NCBI GenBank assembly: GCA_947449035.1
Contig: CANFQC010000011.1
Location: forward strand, 1-54,654
From: Actinomycetota bacterium
GTDB taxonomy: Bacteria; Actinomycetota; Actinomycetes; S36-B12
Length of the DNA: 54,654 bases
Direction: 5' to 3'
Shown: positions 1-9,152 of the stretch, piece after piece
Numbering within the stretch: the stretch's first letter is position 1
Layout: each line of letters opens with the position of its first letter
Made by a program: the position numbers and the translations under genes
Notes under the pieces: model-generated
The model's input: the letters and a program-made list of their open reading frames with translations, nothing else
What the model was told of the DNA's origin: nothing
Database searches by the model: none

Positions 1-2621
1 AATTTGCTGATGTCCTCGAAATGGAGACCGGTTGTCGGCTCGTCAAGAACGTAGATGGTTCGACCGGTGGATCGCTTCTGAAGCTCCGCGGCGAGCTTGA
101 CGCGCTGCGCCTCGCCACCCGAGAGGGTTGGCGCTGATTGCCCCATGCGCACGTACCCAAGGCCGACTTCAACCAAGGTGTTCAGATGGCGGGCAATGGG
201 CGGCACCGCGGCGAAGAACTCGAGGGCCTCTTCGATCGGCATATTGAGGACTTCAGCAATCGTCTTGCCCTTGTAGTGCACTTCGAGCGTCTCGCGGTTA
301 TAACGATCGCCATTGCATACCTCGCACGGTACGTAAACATCGGGGAGGAAATTCATCTCGATCTTTAAGGTTCCGTCACCGGAACACGCCTCGCAGCGTC
401 CGCCCTTCACATTGAAGGAGAAGCGCCCTTGGAGGTACCCGCGAACCTTTGCCTCAGGTGTTTCCGCGAAGAGTTTGCGAATGTGATCAAAGACGCCGGT
501 GTACGTCGCAGGGTTACTTCGCGGTGTGCGGCCGATCGGACTTTGATCAACATGCACCACCTTGTCGAGATGCTCGAGGCCGGTGACCTTCTTGTGCCGA
601 CCGGGTACGAGTCGAGCACCATTGATATCCCGGCTGAGAACGTTGAAGAGCACGTCGTTGACGAGCGTGGACTTTCCCGATCCACTTACGCCGCTCACTG
701 CGACGAGGCAGCCGAGCGGAAAGTCGACTGTGACCTTGGTGAGGTTGTGTTCGGTGGCCTCATGAACGGTGAGCACTCGTTCGGTTACCGGGCGTCGCTC
801 GGCAGGTATCGCAATACTGCGCCTGCCCGTCAGGTACTGACCTGTGACGGAATCAGGGTGATTGAGAAGGTCTTCAACCGGGCCGCTCACCACGATGTGT
901 CCGCCGTGTTCCCCCGCACCGGGCCCGATATCGACGACCCAGTCAGCCATACGGATGGTGTCCTCATCGTGTTCGACGACGATGAGGGTGTTCCCGAGAT
1001 CGCGTAGGCGTACCAGGGTCTCGATCAGGCGACGGTTATCACGTTGATGCAGACCGATGCTTGGCTCGTCGAGCACATACAGAACTCCCACGAGACCTGA
1101 ACCAATCTGGGTAGCCAGTCGAATGCGCTGAGCCTCTCCGCCGGCCAGAGTAGCTGCGGGGCGATCAAGCGAGAGATAGTGCAGACCGACATCGATCAAG
1201 AACTGCAGTCGTTCGTTGACCTCCTTGAGGACACGGCTAGCGATCGTGGTGTCTCGCATGCTCAACTTGAGTGACGACAACAGTCGGGAACACTCACCGA
1301 TCGGCAGCGCAGCTATATCGGCAATGGAATGGTCGGAGATCGTGACTCCGAGTGACAGCGGCTTGAGTCGAGCACCTTCACATGATGCGCAAGGAACCTC
1401 GCGCATAAATCCCTCAAAGCGTTCACGTGAGGCATCAGTTTCGGATTCGGAGTGACGGCGCTCGATATACGGAGCCACTCCCTCGTATTCTGTGAAGTAA
1501 CTGCGTTGACGCCCGTATCGATTCTTGTACTTCACGTGAAGTTCGGTGGGGTGGCCGTGCATGATCGACTTACGTGCGGAGGCGGGAAGCTTCGACCACG
1601 GCGTATCCATGTCGATGCCCAACTCTTCGCATAGGGCAACGAGCAGCCTCTTGAAGTAGTCCGAAACGTTTCCGCCCGCCCAGACGGAAATCGCGCCGTC
1701 ATTGAGGCTGAGTTCACCATTCGGCACGATGAGTTCTGCATCAACTTCGCGCCGCGTGCCGAGTCCGGCGCAGTCAGGGCAGGCGCCAAAGGGCGAGTTG
1801 AAGGAGAACGAGCGAGGCTCAAGCTCTTCGAAGGAGAGTCCGTCCTTGGCGCAGGCCAGGTGCTCGCTAAAGGTGCGTTCGCGATTCGGATCCTTCTCGT
1901 CCAGATCGACGAATTCGAGAATCACGAGACCGTTCGCCAGTTTGAGGGCAGTCTCAACAGAGTCCGTAAGCCGGCGACGAGCTGAAGCCTTGACGGCCAG
2001 TCGATCGATGACCACCTCGATCGTGTGCTTTTCCTGCTTCTTCAGCGTTGGCACTTCGTCGAGTCCGTAGACCACACCGTCGACTCGGGCTCGCGAGTAG
2101 CCCTGTGCGGTCAGTTGCCGGAAAAGCTCGGCGTACTCTCCCTTACGCTCCCGAATAACGGGAGCGAGAACCTGGAAACGGGTTCCATCTTCCAGTTCGA
2201 GTACCTGGTCGACGATCTGCTGAGGCGTCTGCCTGCTGATCAGCGAACCGCACACAGGGCAGTGCGGCTTTCCGATTCGGGCGTAGAGCAAGCGTAGGTA
2301 GTCGTAAACCTCTGTAATCGTGCCGACGGTCGACCGCGGGTTCCGTGATGTGGATTTCTGGTCGATCGAGACCGCAGGTGAGAGGCCCTCAATGAAATCG
2401 ACGTCCGGCTTGTCCATCTGACCCAAAAACTGGCGGGCGTAGGCCGAGAGGCTCTCGACGTACCTGCGTTGACCCTCAGCGAAGATCGTGTCGAAGGCGA
2501 GGCTCGATTTACCTGAGCCCGAGAGCCCGGTGAAGACGATCAGGGCATCCCGAGGCAACTCCAGGGAAACGTCCTTAAGGTTGTGCTCGCGGGCACCCCT
2601 GACAACCAGCTGGTCGCTCAC
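1..2621 (-). CDS. uvrA: UvrA, excinuclease ABC subunit A (C-terminus outside window)
   Basis: ATPase that loads UvrB at bulky DNA lesions in nucleotide excision repair. The visible 873 codons begin at a GTG (2621) with an AGGAAAG-type ribosome site just upstream. The N-terminal Walker A motif GLSGSGKSS lies at residues 32-40. A zinc-finger CPVCG is encoded near 2260, a second Walker A motif GVSGSGKST near 690, a second Cys pair (CEAC) near 390, and the second Walker B region [10 protein letters not shown] at the very left edge. Full-length UvrA is about 950 residues, so roughly 75-80 C-terminal residues lie outside the window. It is divergent from the metallo-hydrolase at 2658 with 36 bp between them. 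UvrA next to such a hydrolase, and close to uvrB, is a common actinobacterial order. No LexA-type operator was recognised. Confidence 0.97.
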   Translation of the reverse strand, partial: MSDQLVVRGAREHNLKDVSLELPRDALIVFTGLSGSGKSSLAFDTIFAEGQRRYVESLSAYARQFLGQMDKPDVDFIEGLSPAVSIDQKSTSRNPRSTVGTITEVYDYLRLLYARIGKPHCPVCGSLISRQTPQQIVDQVLELEDGTRFQVLAPVIRERKGEYAELFRQLTAQGYSRARVDGVVYGLDEVPTLKKQEKHTIEVVIDRLAVKASARRRLTDSVETALKLANGLVILEFVDLDEKDPNRERTFSEHLACAKDGLSFEELEPRSFSFNSPFGACPDCAGLGTRREVDAELIVPNGELSLNDGAISVWAGGNVSDYFKRLLVALCEELGIDMDTPWSKLPASARKSIMHGHPTELHVKYKNRYGRQRSYFTEYEGVAPYIERRHSESETDASRERFEGFMREVPCASCEGARLKPLSLGVTISDHSIADIAALPIGECSRLLSSLKLSMRDTTIASRVLKEVNERLQFLIDVGLHYLSLDRPAATLAGGEAQRIRLATQIGSGLVGVLYVLDEPSIGLHQRDNRRLIETLVRLRDLGNTLIVVEHDEDTIRMADWVVDIGPGAGEHGGHIVVSGPVEDLLNHPDSVTGQYLTGRRSIAIPAERRPVTERVLTVHEATEHNLTKVTVDFPLGCLVAVSGVSGSGKSTLVNDVLFNVLSRDINGARLVPGRHKKVTGLEHLDKVVHVDQSPIGRTPRSNPATYTGVFDHIRKLFAETPEAKVRGYLQGRFSFNVKGGRCEACSGDGTLKIEMNFLPDVYVPCEVCNGDRYNRETLEVHYKGKTIAEVLNMPIEEALEFFAAVPPIARHLNTLVEVGLGYVRMGQSAPTLSGGEAQRVKLAAELQKRSTGRTIYVLDEPTTGLHFEDISK

Positions 2622-2657
2622 GCTGCTCTTTCCTGATCTATGGCCTGTGGAGGATGA

Positions 2658-3305
2658 ATGTATAACGGACGAGTCCAGGTCGCTGGTCCGGCCGATGTCC
2701 GGGAACTCCCCGGCTTGGTGATCAGCAAGATTGCCGTGGGGCCGTACAACAACAATTCCTATCTGCTCCGGTGTGCTTCCACAGGAGCCTCGCTCCTGAT
2801 AGATGCCGCGGCAGAGTCAGATCGTCTCCTCGGCCTGGTCGGGGATGGCTCGCTCGACTACGTGCTCACGACGCATCGGCATGCCGACCATTGGCAAGCC
2901 CTCGGTGCGGTCGTGGCCGCCACAGGTGCACGAACGATGGCAGGAACCATCGATGCGGTCGAGATTCCCATCACCACCGACGTGGCTCTTTCCGGTGGAG
3001 CTGAAATTGCCCTCGGTGAGGTGACCTTGTCGGTATTCGAGATCGCTGGTCACACTGAGGGCTCCATCAGCGTCCTCTATGACGATCCCGAGGGTCACGG
3101 TCATCTCTTCACGGGGGATTGTCTTTTCCCGGGGGGAATTGGTCGAACGCTGAACGAGGAAGAGTTCGACTCGCTCTACAACGGCGTGGTGAGCGAGTTC
3201 TTCTCACTTCCCGACGAAACCTGGGTCTACCCAGGCCACGGACATGACACGACTATCGGCGTTGAGCGGCCGCATCTCGAGGAGTGGCTCTCACGCCGCT
3301 GGTGA
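2658..3305 (+). CDS. Metallo-beta-lactamase-fold hydrolase, glyoxalase II-like
   Basis: A 215-residue protein of the MBL superfamily. The metal-binding motif is visible as HRHADH at residues 73-78, a slight variant of HxHxDH. Further ligands fit the His in AGHTEGS, the Asp in FTGDCLF and the His in YPGHGHD, the usual order for glyoxalase II-like thiolester hydrolases. The substrate cannot be read from sequence; hydroxyacylglutathione or a mycothiol/bacillithiol analogue is only a family-level guess. The ATG at 2658 follows GGAGG at 2649-2653; another ATG four bases earlier is out of frame. It faces away from uvrA and converges on the DinB-like gene with one base between stops. The position beside uvrA is conserved in many actinobacteria. 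Confidence 0.88.
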   Translation: MYNGRVQVAGPADVRELPGLVISKIAVGPYNNNSYLLRCASTGASLLIDAAAESDRLLGLVGDGSLDYVLTTHRHADHWQALGAVVAATGARTMAGTIDAVEIPITTDVALSGGAEIALGEVTLSVFEIAGHTEGSISVLYDDPEGHGHLFTGDCLFPGGIGRTLNEEEFDSLYNGVVSEFFSLPDETWVYPGHGHDTTIGVERPHLEEWLSRRW

Positions 3306-3306
3306 A

Positions 3307-3789
3307 TCAGTCATCCAGAAAGGTCCAGAGATCGTATGAGTCGAGATCCAAGCCTGTGAATCCCCCCGCACGCAGCGCAGAGTCAATTTGGGAACGGTGC
3401 TCGGTGGAATGGTAGCAAGCCTGAGCAAGAATCATCGCGCGGGTGACACGCAGTTCGCGGCCACCGTCGTCAACGATGAGAGCTTCATCCGCTGAGGACG
3501 CTTGAGCCAGCAGCGAGTTGTTGAGCGAAGCTAGTTCGTGGTTTAGCTGGTCAACGTCAGTCCTGTTTCGAGGTGCGGAAATTTCCAACATCGGAGCGGC
3601 CGTGAGGCAATACCTGTACCACTGAGCACCGTCGACAATATGTGCGATCAGTTCGGCCATGGTTCTTTCACCTTCGCCAGTTGCGTAGGTGAGAGCCTCG
3701 GGAACATCCCAAATCGGTTCCGACAGCAGCCGAGCGTCTGCCCAGACAAGGTGTCGCAGTGCAGTGGTCATGTCAGGCATGGAAGTCAT
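3307..3789 (-). CDS. DinB-like four-helix protein
   Basis: A 160-residue protein with the look of the DinB/YfiT-like superfamily, which includes mycothiol-dependent enzymes. Three histidines suit its metal triad: H50 (in IAHIVDGAQWY) and H127 and H131 (in CYHSTEHRSQ). The last two, with spacing HxxxH late in the protein, are typical of the fold. Actual chemistry is unknown: the family includes metal-dependent thiol transferases and proteins without assigned function. Its ATG overlaps the terC stop as ATGA (3786-3789), so it is translationally coupled and last in a uvrB-terC-dinB-like run. It should not be confused with DNA polymerase IV, also called DinB. Its 3' end is one base from that of the convergent hydrolase. 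Confidence 0.75.
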   Translation of the reverse strand: MTSMPDMTTALRHLVWADARLLSEPIWDVPEALTYATGEGERTMAELIAHIVDGAQWYRYCLTAAPMLEISAPRNRTDVDQLNHELASLNNSLLAQASSADEALIVDDGGRELRVTRAMILAQACYHSTEHRSQIDSALRAGGFTGLDLDSYDLWTFLDD

Positions 3790-4730
3790 CTTTCCAATTC
3801 ACGAGACGGGCGAAGGCTCAGAAGTGTGGTCCCGACGAGAATTCCCACGATCACGACCAGTGAGAGCCAGACGGGCACCAAGGGCACGTTCCAACCGAGA
3901 ACCGAATGGCAGGCCTCAAGCAACAACTTGATAGCGATGAAGACGAGGATTAGAGCTATTCCCTTGTTCAAGTGCCTGAGCTTTGTGATCAAATCCCGGA
4001 TCAGGAAGTAGAGCTGCCGCAGACCCATCAGGGCAAAGGCATTCGCCGCGAAGACCAGGAAGGCTTCGCTCGTGATACCGAAAACTGCCGGGATCGAATC
4101 AAGCGCGAAGAGAAGATCGGTTGTGCCGATCGCAATCATGACCATGGCCAGCGGCGTCAGGTACCGCTTCCCTGAAATGCGAGTGACCAGATGTGTGCCG
4201 TCATACTCCTGAGTCGTCGGAACCTTCGAAGAGATCATGCGAACCAAGCGATTCGGCTCGGGATCAGGCTCCTCGTCACCGCCCGTCCAGACTTTCCATG
4301 CGGTGAGAAGGAGGAAAGCTGCAAAGAGGAAGAAGATGCCCTGGAATCGGTGAATGACCTCTGCGCCGATCACGATGAGGATTCCGCGCAATACGAGAGC
4401 GATCACGATGCCGACGAGGAGAACGCGATGTTGCAGTGCTGCGGGCACCGCAAAGCTCGTCATGATCACCAGGAACACGAAGAGGTTATCGACGCTCAGC
4501 GAATACTCGGTGAGGTATCCGGCCACGAACTGACCAGAGTAGGAGGGCCCATACACGACACCGACGATTACCGCGAAGACTCCGGCGAGACCCACGTAGA
4601 AGGCGATCCAGCGCGACGCTTCGCGGGCCGAGAAGTCGTGAGGCTTTCGATCCACGATGAACAGATCGATCACGATGATCGCCACGAGTACGACGAGAGT
4701 GATGACCCATGCCAAGGGTGACACGGTCAT
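3786..4730 (-). CDS. TerC-family integral membrane protein
   Basis: A 314-residue polytopic protein of the TerC/Alx family, associated with tellurite resistance and, in studied members, manganese export linked to protein metalation. Visible signatures are the repeated acidic membrane motifs: [10 protein letters not shown] near the N-terminus, [14 protein letters not shown], and [18 protein letters not shown], where conserved Asp/Glu within helices are thought to bind metal. About seven to nine hydrophobic segments are spread through the length, with a cytoplasmic loop (residues about 150-180) rich in Glu and Pro. Its ATG overlaps the uvrB stop (ATGA, 4727-4730) and its stop overlaps the DinB-like start, implying one transcript with uvrB. 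No manganese riboswitch-like leader is possible in this arrangement because there is no intergenic space. Confidence 0.9.
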   Translation of the reverse strand: MTVSPLAWVITLVVLVAIIVIDLFIVDRKPHDFSAREASRWIAFYVGLAGVFAVIVGVVYGPSYSGQFVAGYLTEYSLSVDNLFVFLVIMTSFAVPAALQHRVLLVGIVIALVLRGILIVIGAEVIHRFQGIFFLFAAFLLLTAWKVWTGGDEEPDPEPNRLVRMISSKVPTTQEYDGTHLVTRISGKRYLTPLAMVMIAIGTTDLLFALDSIPAVFGITSEAFLVFAANAFALMGLRQLYFLIRDLITKLRHLNKGIALILVFIAIKLLLEACHSVLGWNVPLVPVWLSLVVIVGILVGTTLLSLRPSRELER

Positions 4731-6793
4731 GAGCCGACGGCCTCCTGCATTCCACGGAGTTCACGCTTGAGATCGCCGACTTCGTCACGCAATCGGGCAG
4801 CCAACTCGAATTGAAGTTCCGCGGCAGCCGCGTGCATCTGCGCAGTGAGGTCTTCGATCAGCGTCACAAGATCCGAGACTGCAGCGGGTTGACGCCGTTT
4901 TGACTTTGGCGATGCTTCTCGCTCCGACAGCAACTTCTCGGTGTCGGCATCCTCACGTGCCAAGAGATCAGTGATGTCGGCAATCTTCTTGCGCAGAGGC
5001 TGAGGGTCTAACCCTCGTTCGAGGTTGTAGGCCACTTGCTTCGCGCGCCGGCGATCAGTCTCGTCAAGCGCGTTGCGCATTGAAGGAGTGATCTTGTCGG
5101 CATACATATGCACCTGACCGGAGACATTTCGGGCGGCTCGGCCGATGGTTTGGATCAAGCTGGTCTCCGAACGCAGGAAACCCTCCTTGTCAGCATCGAG
5201 AATTGCAACGAGCGATACCTCGGGGAGGTCGAGCCCCTCGCGCAGGAGGTTGATTCCAATCAAGACATCGAAAACACCCATGCGAAGTTCACGAAGAAGT
5301 TCGACGCGTCGAAGGGTGTCGACATCGGAGTGCAGGTACTGAACCTTCACCCCATGCTCAAGCAGGTAGTCGGTGAGGTCTTCAGCCATGCGCTTGGTCA
5401 GTGTCGTGACCAGGACGCGTTCGTCGCGGGTAACCCGCTCCTTGATCTCCCCCATGAGGTCGTCAATCTGACCCTTGGTGGGCTTGATGATGACCTGCGG
5501 GTCCACGAGGCCAGTGGGTCGGATCACCTGCTCGACTACGTCACCCTCGACCTTGGCTAGTTCGTACTTGCCGGGCGTTGCTGAAAGGTAGAGCGTCTGG
5601 CCAACGCGCTCTTCAAATTCAGCGAATCGCAATGGACGGTTGTCCATGGCGCTGGGGAGGCGGAAACCGTGATCGACAAGGGTGCGCTTGCGACTCATGT
5701 CGCCCTCGTACATCGCGCCAATCTGCGGAACGGTCACATGTGACTCATCAATGACCATGAGGAAATCCTCAGGGAAGTAGTCAAGCAAGCAGTTGGGAGG
5801 CGAGCCTGCCTCACGACCATCAATGTGACGCGAGTAGTTCTCGATTCCGGCGCAGGAACCCATCTGCTGCATCAACTCAAGGTCATATGTCGTGCGCATT
5901 CGTAGTCGCTGAGCCTCGAGCAGCTTGCCCTGTGACTCAAGCTCGTTAAGGCGCGCGCCAAGCTCATCCTCGATTTGCTTGATCGCTCGGTGCATTCGCT
6001 CCGGACCGGCCACGTAGTGCGTGGCGGGGAAAACATGTGTCTGGGCGTCGTCAGTGATGATCTCGCCTGTCAGCGGGTGGAGGGTCATTAGTCGTTCGAT
6101 CTCATCGCCGAACATCTCGATGCGAATCGGATGCTCCTCGTAGACCGGAAAGACCTCGACAGTATCCCCACGCACGCGGAAGGTGCCTCGCTGGAAGGCA
6201 ATGTCGTTACGCGTGTACTGGATGTCCACGAGGCTGCGAAGCAGCGTGTCACGGTCGATGGACTCTCCGACGCTCAGGCGGATCATTCGATCGACGTACT
6301 CCTGCGGAGTACCAAGACCATAGATAGCCGACACGGTGGCGACCACCAGTACGTCGCGTCGAGTAAGCAGGCTGTTTGTAGCCGAGTGTCGAAGTCGTTC
6401 AACCTCCTCATTGATGGAGGAATCCTTCTCGATATACGTATCGCTCTGCGGGATGTATGCCTCGGGTTGGTAGTAGTCGTAGTACGAGACGAAATACTCC
6501 ACAGCGTTGTTGGGGAGAAGCTCTCTGAATTCCGTGGCGAGCTGGGCGGCCAGCGTCTTATTGGGCGCCATGACGAGTGCTGGTCGCTGCAGTTCTTTCA
6601 CGAGCCAGGCGGTGGTAGCGCTCTTTCCGGTACCCGTAGCTCCGAGGAGCACTACGTCGGACTCCCCAGCACGGATTCTCGCTGCGATATCGGCGATGGC
6701 GGCGGGCTGATCCCCAGAGGGCTCATAAGGAGCCACGACGGTGAACGGCGCTACCGTGCGCTGAAGATCGGTCACGGGCCTGGCCATGGTCAC
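4727..6793 (-). CDS. uvrB: UvrB, excinuclease ABC subunit B
   Basis: DNA helicase-fold subunit of nucleotide excision repair, handed lesions by UvrA and recruiting UvrC. At 688 residues it is of normal length. Walker A GATGTGKS is at 51-58; the tyrosine-rich beta-hairpin that probes the DNA strand ([13 protein letters not shown]) follows near residue 105; DESH is the helicase motif II; a UVR coiled-coil motif for UvrC contact occupies about 640-680. The start is uncertain: GTG at 6793 or ATG at 6787, neither with a clear ribosome site. It heads the coupled uvrB-terC-dinB-like run; the 166 bp upstream separates it from coaE and includes a 7-bp inverted repeat. uvrA lies only 2.1 kb away in the same orientation. 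Confidence 0.97.
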   Translation of the reverse strand: MTMARPVTDLQRTVAPFTVVAPYEPSGDQPAAIADIAARIRAGESDVVLLGATGTGKSATTAWLVKELQRPALVMAPNKTLAAQLATEFRELLPNNAVEYFVSYYDYYQPEAYIPQSDTYIEKDSSINEEVERLRHSATNSLLTRRDVLVVATVSAIYGLGTPQEYVDRMIRLSVGESIDRDTLLRSLVDIQYTRNDIAFQRGTFRVRGDTVEVFPVYEEHPIRIEMFGDEIERLMTLHPLTGEIITDDAQTHVFPATHYVAGPERMHRAIKQIEDELGARLNELESQGKLLEAQRLRMRTTYDLELMQQMGSCAGIENYSRHIDGREAGSPPNCLLDYFPEDFLMVIDESHVTVPQIGAMYEGDMSRKRTLVDHGFRLPSAMDNRPLRFAEFEERVGQTLYLSATPGKYELAKVEGDVVEQVIRPTGLVDPQVIIKPTKGQIDDLMGEIKERVTRDERVLVTTLTKRMAEDLTDYLLEHGVKVQYLHSDVDTLRRVELLRELRMGVFDVLIGINLLREGLDLPEVSLVAILDADKEGFLRSETSLIQTIGRAARNVSGQVHMYADKITPSMRNALDETDRRRAKQVAYNLERGLDPQPLRKKIADITDLLAREDADTEKLLSEREASPKSKRRQPAAVSDLVTLIEDLTAQMHAAAAELQFELAARLRDEVGDLKRELRGMQEAVGS

Positions 6794-6813
6794 ACGCTAC
6801 GCGACGTAGGCTG

Positions 6814-6832
6814 TCAGGCGTGCTTCGCCTGA
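6814..6832. repeat. Inverted repeat upstream of uvrB
   Basis: TCAGGCG (6814-6820) and CGCCTGA (6826-6832) form a perfect 7-bp stem around a 5-base loop, 21 bases upstream of the uvrB GTG in the coaE-uvrB gap. It could be a weak terminator for coaE or an operator for uvrB. There is no T-run on the minus strand after it. The remaining gap (6833-6959) shows no clear promoter hexamers. Confidence 0.45.
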
Positions 6833-6959
6833 CCGCTGCGGGCCCAGACGAGGGCTCAGCACGCACCGTGCCACAGCAAGGGGCGAGGAGACCACGCCAA
6901 TATCCGGATCTCTTCGCTCCGATTTGGGCGAATCACCTCGAGATAAAGTGGCGAAGTTG

Positions 6960-7544
6960 CTAAGAGAGAAGTGAGTTCCAAAGCCTGTCGACTTGCGCCT
7001 GTGTCTCAGCAAGCGTGTGTGAGTTATCGATCACGGTGTGCGCAACTGCAAGGCGTTGTTCACGCGTAGCTTGCGCCTGGATTCGCCGGTCGACATCTTC
7101 CGCATCTAGTCCACGACCGATAGCGCGCTCACGTTGTGTCTCCACTGGAACGTCTACGACGATCACATGGTCGACTGCTGAGTCTTGCTTCGTTTCGACA
7201 AGCAGCGGCATGTCATAAATCACGATTGAATGAGCTGGAGCGGCCGCGATACGTGCCGTGGATTCAGCACTGATGCGCGGGTGCATGATTGCGTTGAGTC
7301 GTTTCGTCAATTCCTTGTCAGAGAAGGCCAGGCGTGCAAGTTCACCGCGATTTAAGCTGCCATCCTCACGAAGCACGCCTGCTCCGAACACAGTGACAAT
7401 CTCGTCCAAAGCAGGTTGCCCCGGTTCCACAATCTCGCGGGATATCTGGTCGGCATCGATGATGACGGCTCCCTTGGCAGCCAGCATTGCCGCCACGGTG
7501 GTCTTTCCGCTACCGATGCCTCCGGTGAGTCCGATGCGCGTCAC
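6960..7544 (-). CDS. coaE: Dephospho-CoA kinase
   Basis: Catalyses the last step of coenzyme A synthesis, ATP-dependent phosphorylation of the 3'-hydroxyl of dephospho-CoA. The 194-residue protein opens with the P-loop GGIGSGKTT (residues 9-17) and continues with DADQISREIV, where the Asp is the family's catalytic residue, and a lid segment TREQRLA near 165. Actinobacterial relatives often have a C-terminal UPF0157/GrpB-like extension; here the protein stops at the kinase domain. Start is GTG at 7544. It lies downstream of rpsA on the same strand, separated by a strong hairpin (7567-7596), matching the polA-rpsA-coaE order usual in the phylum. Confidence 0.95.
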   Translation of the reverse strand: MTRIGLTGGIGSGKTTVAAMLAAKGAVIIDADQISREIVEPGQPALDEIVTVFGAGVLREDGSLNRGELARLAFSDKELTKRLNAIMHPRISAESTARIAAAPAHSIVIYDMPLLVETKQDSAVDHVIVVDVPVETQRERAIGRGLDAEDVDRRIQAQATREQRLAVAHTVIDNSHTLAETQAQVDRLWNSLLS

Positions 7545-7566
7545 GGATCAACTCTCGCACATAGCA

Positions 7567-7596
7567 CTGCGGGGCGCCCCGAAGGACGCCCCGCAG
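7567..7596 (-). terminator. Strong hairpin after rpsA
   Basis: A perfect 10-bp GC-rich stem, CTGCGGGGCG (7567-7576) paired with CGCCCCGCAG (7587-7596), with a 10-base loop, 16 bases after the rpsA stop. No U-tract follows on the minus strand, so this is a tail-less hairpin of the kind often proposed in high-GC actinobacteria. It probably ends or attenuates the rpsA transcript before coaE. Confidence 0.75.
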
Positions 7597-7612
7597 TAGA
7601 TGATGCAATGAG

Positions 7613-9064
7613 TTACTCGCCGGCCAGCTTGTCGCGCAGGGCCTGGAGAGCCTCGTCGGACGCGAGCGAACCGGAGTTATCTTCGGACTCGCTGGAGTAC
7701 GAGGAGACGTTGTCACCTGACTCGAGGGCAGCTGCCTGATCAGCGGTGCGAGCTTCGTCGATCTGCTTGCGGTGAGCCTCCCAGCGGGCGTGAGCCTCGG
7801 CGTACTCGCGCTCCCATGCGGTGCGCTGATCTTCGAAGCCGGCCTTCCATTCGCCGGTCTCGGGATCGAAGCCATCGGGACCGATGTACTTGCCGGCCTC
7901 GTCGAATGCGGGAGCCATTCCGTACAGGTACGGATCGAATTCCTCGACAGCAACCGCGTCACCTGAGTCATTAGCCTGCTTGAGCGAAAGGGAGATGCGA
8001 CGACGCTCGAGGTCGATGTCGATGACCTTGACGAAGATGTCGTCATTGACCTGGACGATCTGCTCGGGCAGCTCGATGTGACGCTCGGCGAGCTCGGAAA
8101 TGTGCACCAGGCCCTCGATGCCCTCGTCGACGCGCACGAACGCACCGAACGGAACAAGCTTGGTGACCTTGCCCGGAACAACCTGGCCCATGCCGTGGGT
8201 GCGTGCAAAGTGCTGCCACGGATCTTCCTGGGTCGCCTTCAGTGACAACGAGACGCGCTCGCGGTCCATGTCGACGTCGAGAACCTCAACGGTGACTTCC
8301 TGGCCAACTTCGACAACCTCGGACGGGTGATCGATGTGCTTCCAGGACAGCTCAGACACGTGCACGAGACCATCGACGCCGCCGAGGTCGACGAACGCAC
8401 CGAAGTTGACGATGGACGAGACAACGCCGGAGCGGATCTGGCCCTTCTGCAGCTGGGTGAGGAAGGTCTGGCGAACCTCGCTCTGAGTCTGCTCAAGCCA
8501 GGCACGACGCGACAGGACCACGTTGTTGCGGTTCTTGTCGAGCTCGATGATCTTGGCTTCGAGAACCTTGCCGACGTACGGCTGCAGGTCGCGAACGCGA
8601 CGCATTTCGACGAGTGATGCGGGCAGGAAGCCACGAAGACCGATGTCAATGATCAGGCCGCCCTTGACGACCTCGATAACTGCGCCTTCGACGACGCCGT
8701 CTTCTTCCTTGATCTTCTCGATGGTTCCCCATGCACGCTCGTACTGCGCACGCTTCTTCGAGAGGATGAGGCGACCTTCTTTGTCCTCCTTGGTGAGGAC
8801 GAGAGCTTCGACGATATCTCCCACGGAGACCACCTGGCTGGGGTCAACATCGTGCTTGATGGAGAGCTCGCGGGAAGGGATAACACCTTCGGTCTTGTAG
8901 CCGATGTCGAGGAGAACCTCGTCGCGATCGACCTTGACGATGGTGCCTTCGACGATGTCGCCGTCATTGAAGTACTTGATGGTGGCGTCGATGGCGGCGA
9001 GGAAGTCCTCAGCCGAGCCGATGTCGTTAATGGCAACCTGGGTGGCGCCGGTGGTGATAGTCAT
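7613..9064 (-). CDS. rpsA: Ribosomal protein S1
   Basis: RNA-binding ribosomal protein that helps position mRNA on the 30S subunit. The 483 residues contain four S1/OB-fold repeats: about 37-105 (GDIVEGTIVKVDRDEVLLDI), 122-188 (GVVEGAVIEVVKGGL), 208-277 (GQIRSGVVSSIVNFGAFVDL) and 293-362 (GQVVPGKVTKLVPFGAFVRV). Repeats 3 and 4 carry the canonical NFGAF/PFGAF RNA-binding surface, while 1 and 2 are the degenerate ribosome-docking type. The four-repeat form with an acidic, Ser/Glu-rich tail (last ~110 residues, ending LQALRDKLAGE) is the actinobacterial architecture, against six repeats in E. coli. The ATG at 9064 has only a weak ribosome site, as is common for rpsA. Neighbours are polA upstream and coaE downstream. 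Confidence 0.97.
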   Translation of the reverse strand: MTITTGATQVAINDIGSAEDFLAAIDATIKYFNDGDIVEGTIVKVDRDEVLLDIGYKTEGVIPSRELSIKHDVDPSQVVSVGDIVEALVLTKEDKEGRLILSKKRAQYERAWGTIEKIKEEDGVVEGAVIEVVKGGLIIDIGLRGFLPASLVEMRRVRDLQPYVGKVLEAKIIELDKNRNNVVLSRRAWLEQTQSEVRQTFLTQLQKGQIRSGVVSSIVNFGAFVDLGGVDGLVHVSELSWKHIDHPSEVVEVGQEVTVEVLDVDMDRERVSLSLKATQEDPWQHFARTHGMGQVVPGKVTKLVPFGAFVRVDEGIEGLVHISELAERHIELPEQIVQVNDDIFVKVIDIDLERRRISLSLKQANDSGDAVAVEEFDPYLYGMAPAFDEAGKYIGPDGFDPETGEWKAGFEDQRTAWEREYAEAHARWEAHRKQIDEARTADQAAALESGDNVSSYSSESEDNSGSLASDEALQALRDKLAGE

Positions 9065-9108
9065 CTAGTAGGGATCCGATGTCAGTAGGTACGCCCAGCG
9101 GACGCTGA

Positions 9109-9131
9109 GCCGTCCAAGGCTACGGGACGGC
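9109..9131 (-). terminator. Possible polA terminator hairpin
   Basis: GCCGTCC (9109-9115) and GGACGGC (9125-9131) form a perfect 7-bp stem with a 9-base loop, 22 bases past the polA stop and 45 bases before rpsA. There is no U-tract. It may separate polA from the highly expressed rpsA or may belong to the rpsA promoter region. Confidence 0.45.
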
Positions 9132-9152
9132 CTCCCACGAGGGAAATCCGCC

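Noticed and set aside
4191-4721. 176-residue acidic plus-strand frame opposite terC
   Set aside because: Composition (Asp/Glu/His-rich) follows from the complement of hydrophobic codons in terC.
6131-6832. 233-residue plus-strand open frame opposite uvrB
   Set aside because: It mirrors uvrB coding sequence and resembles no protein family; shadow frame.
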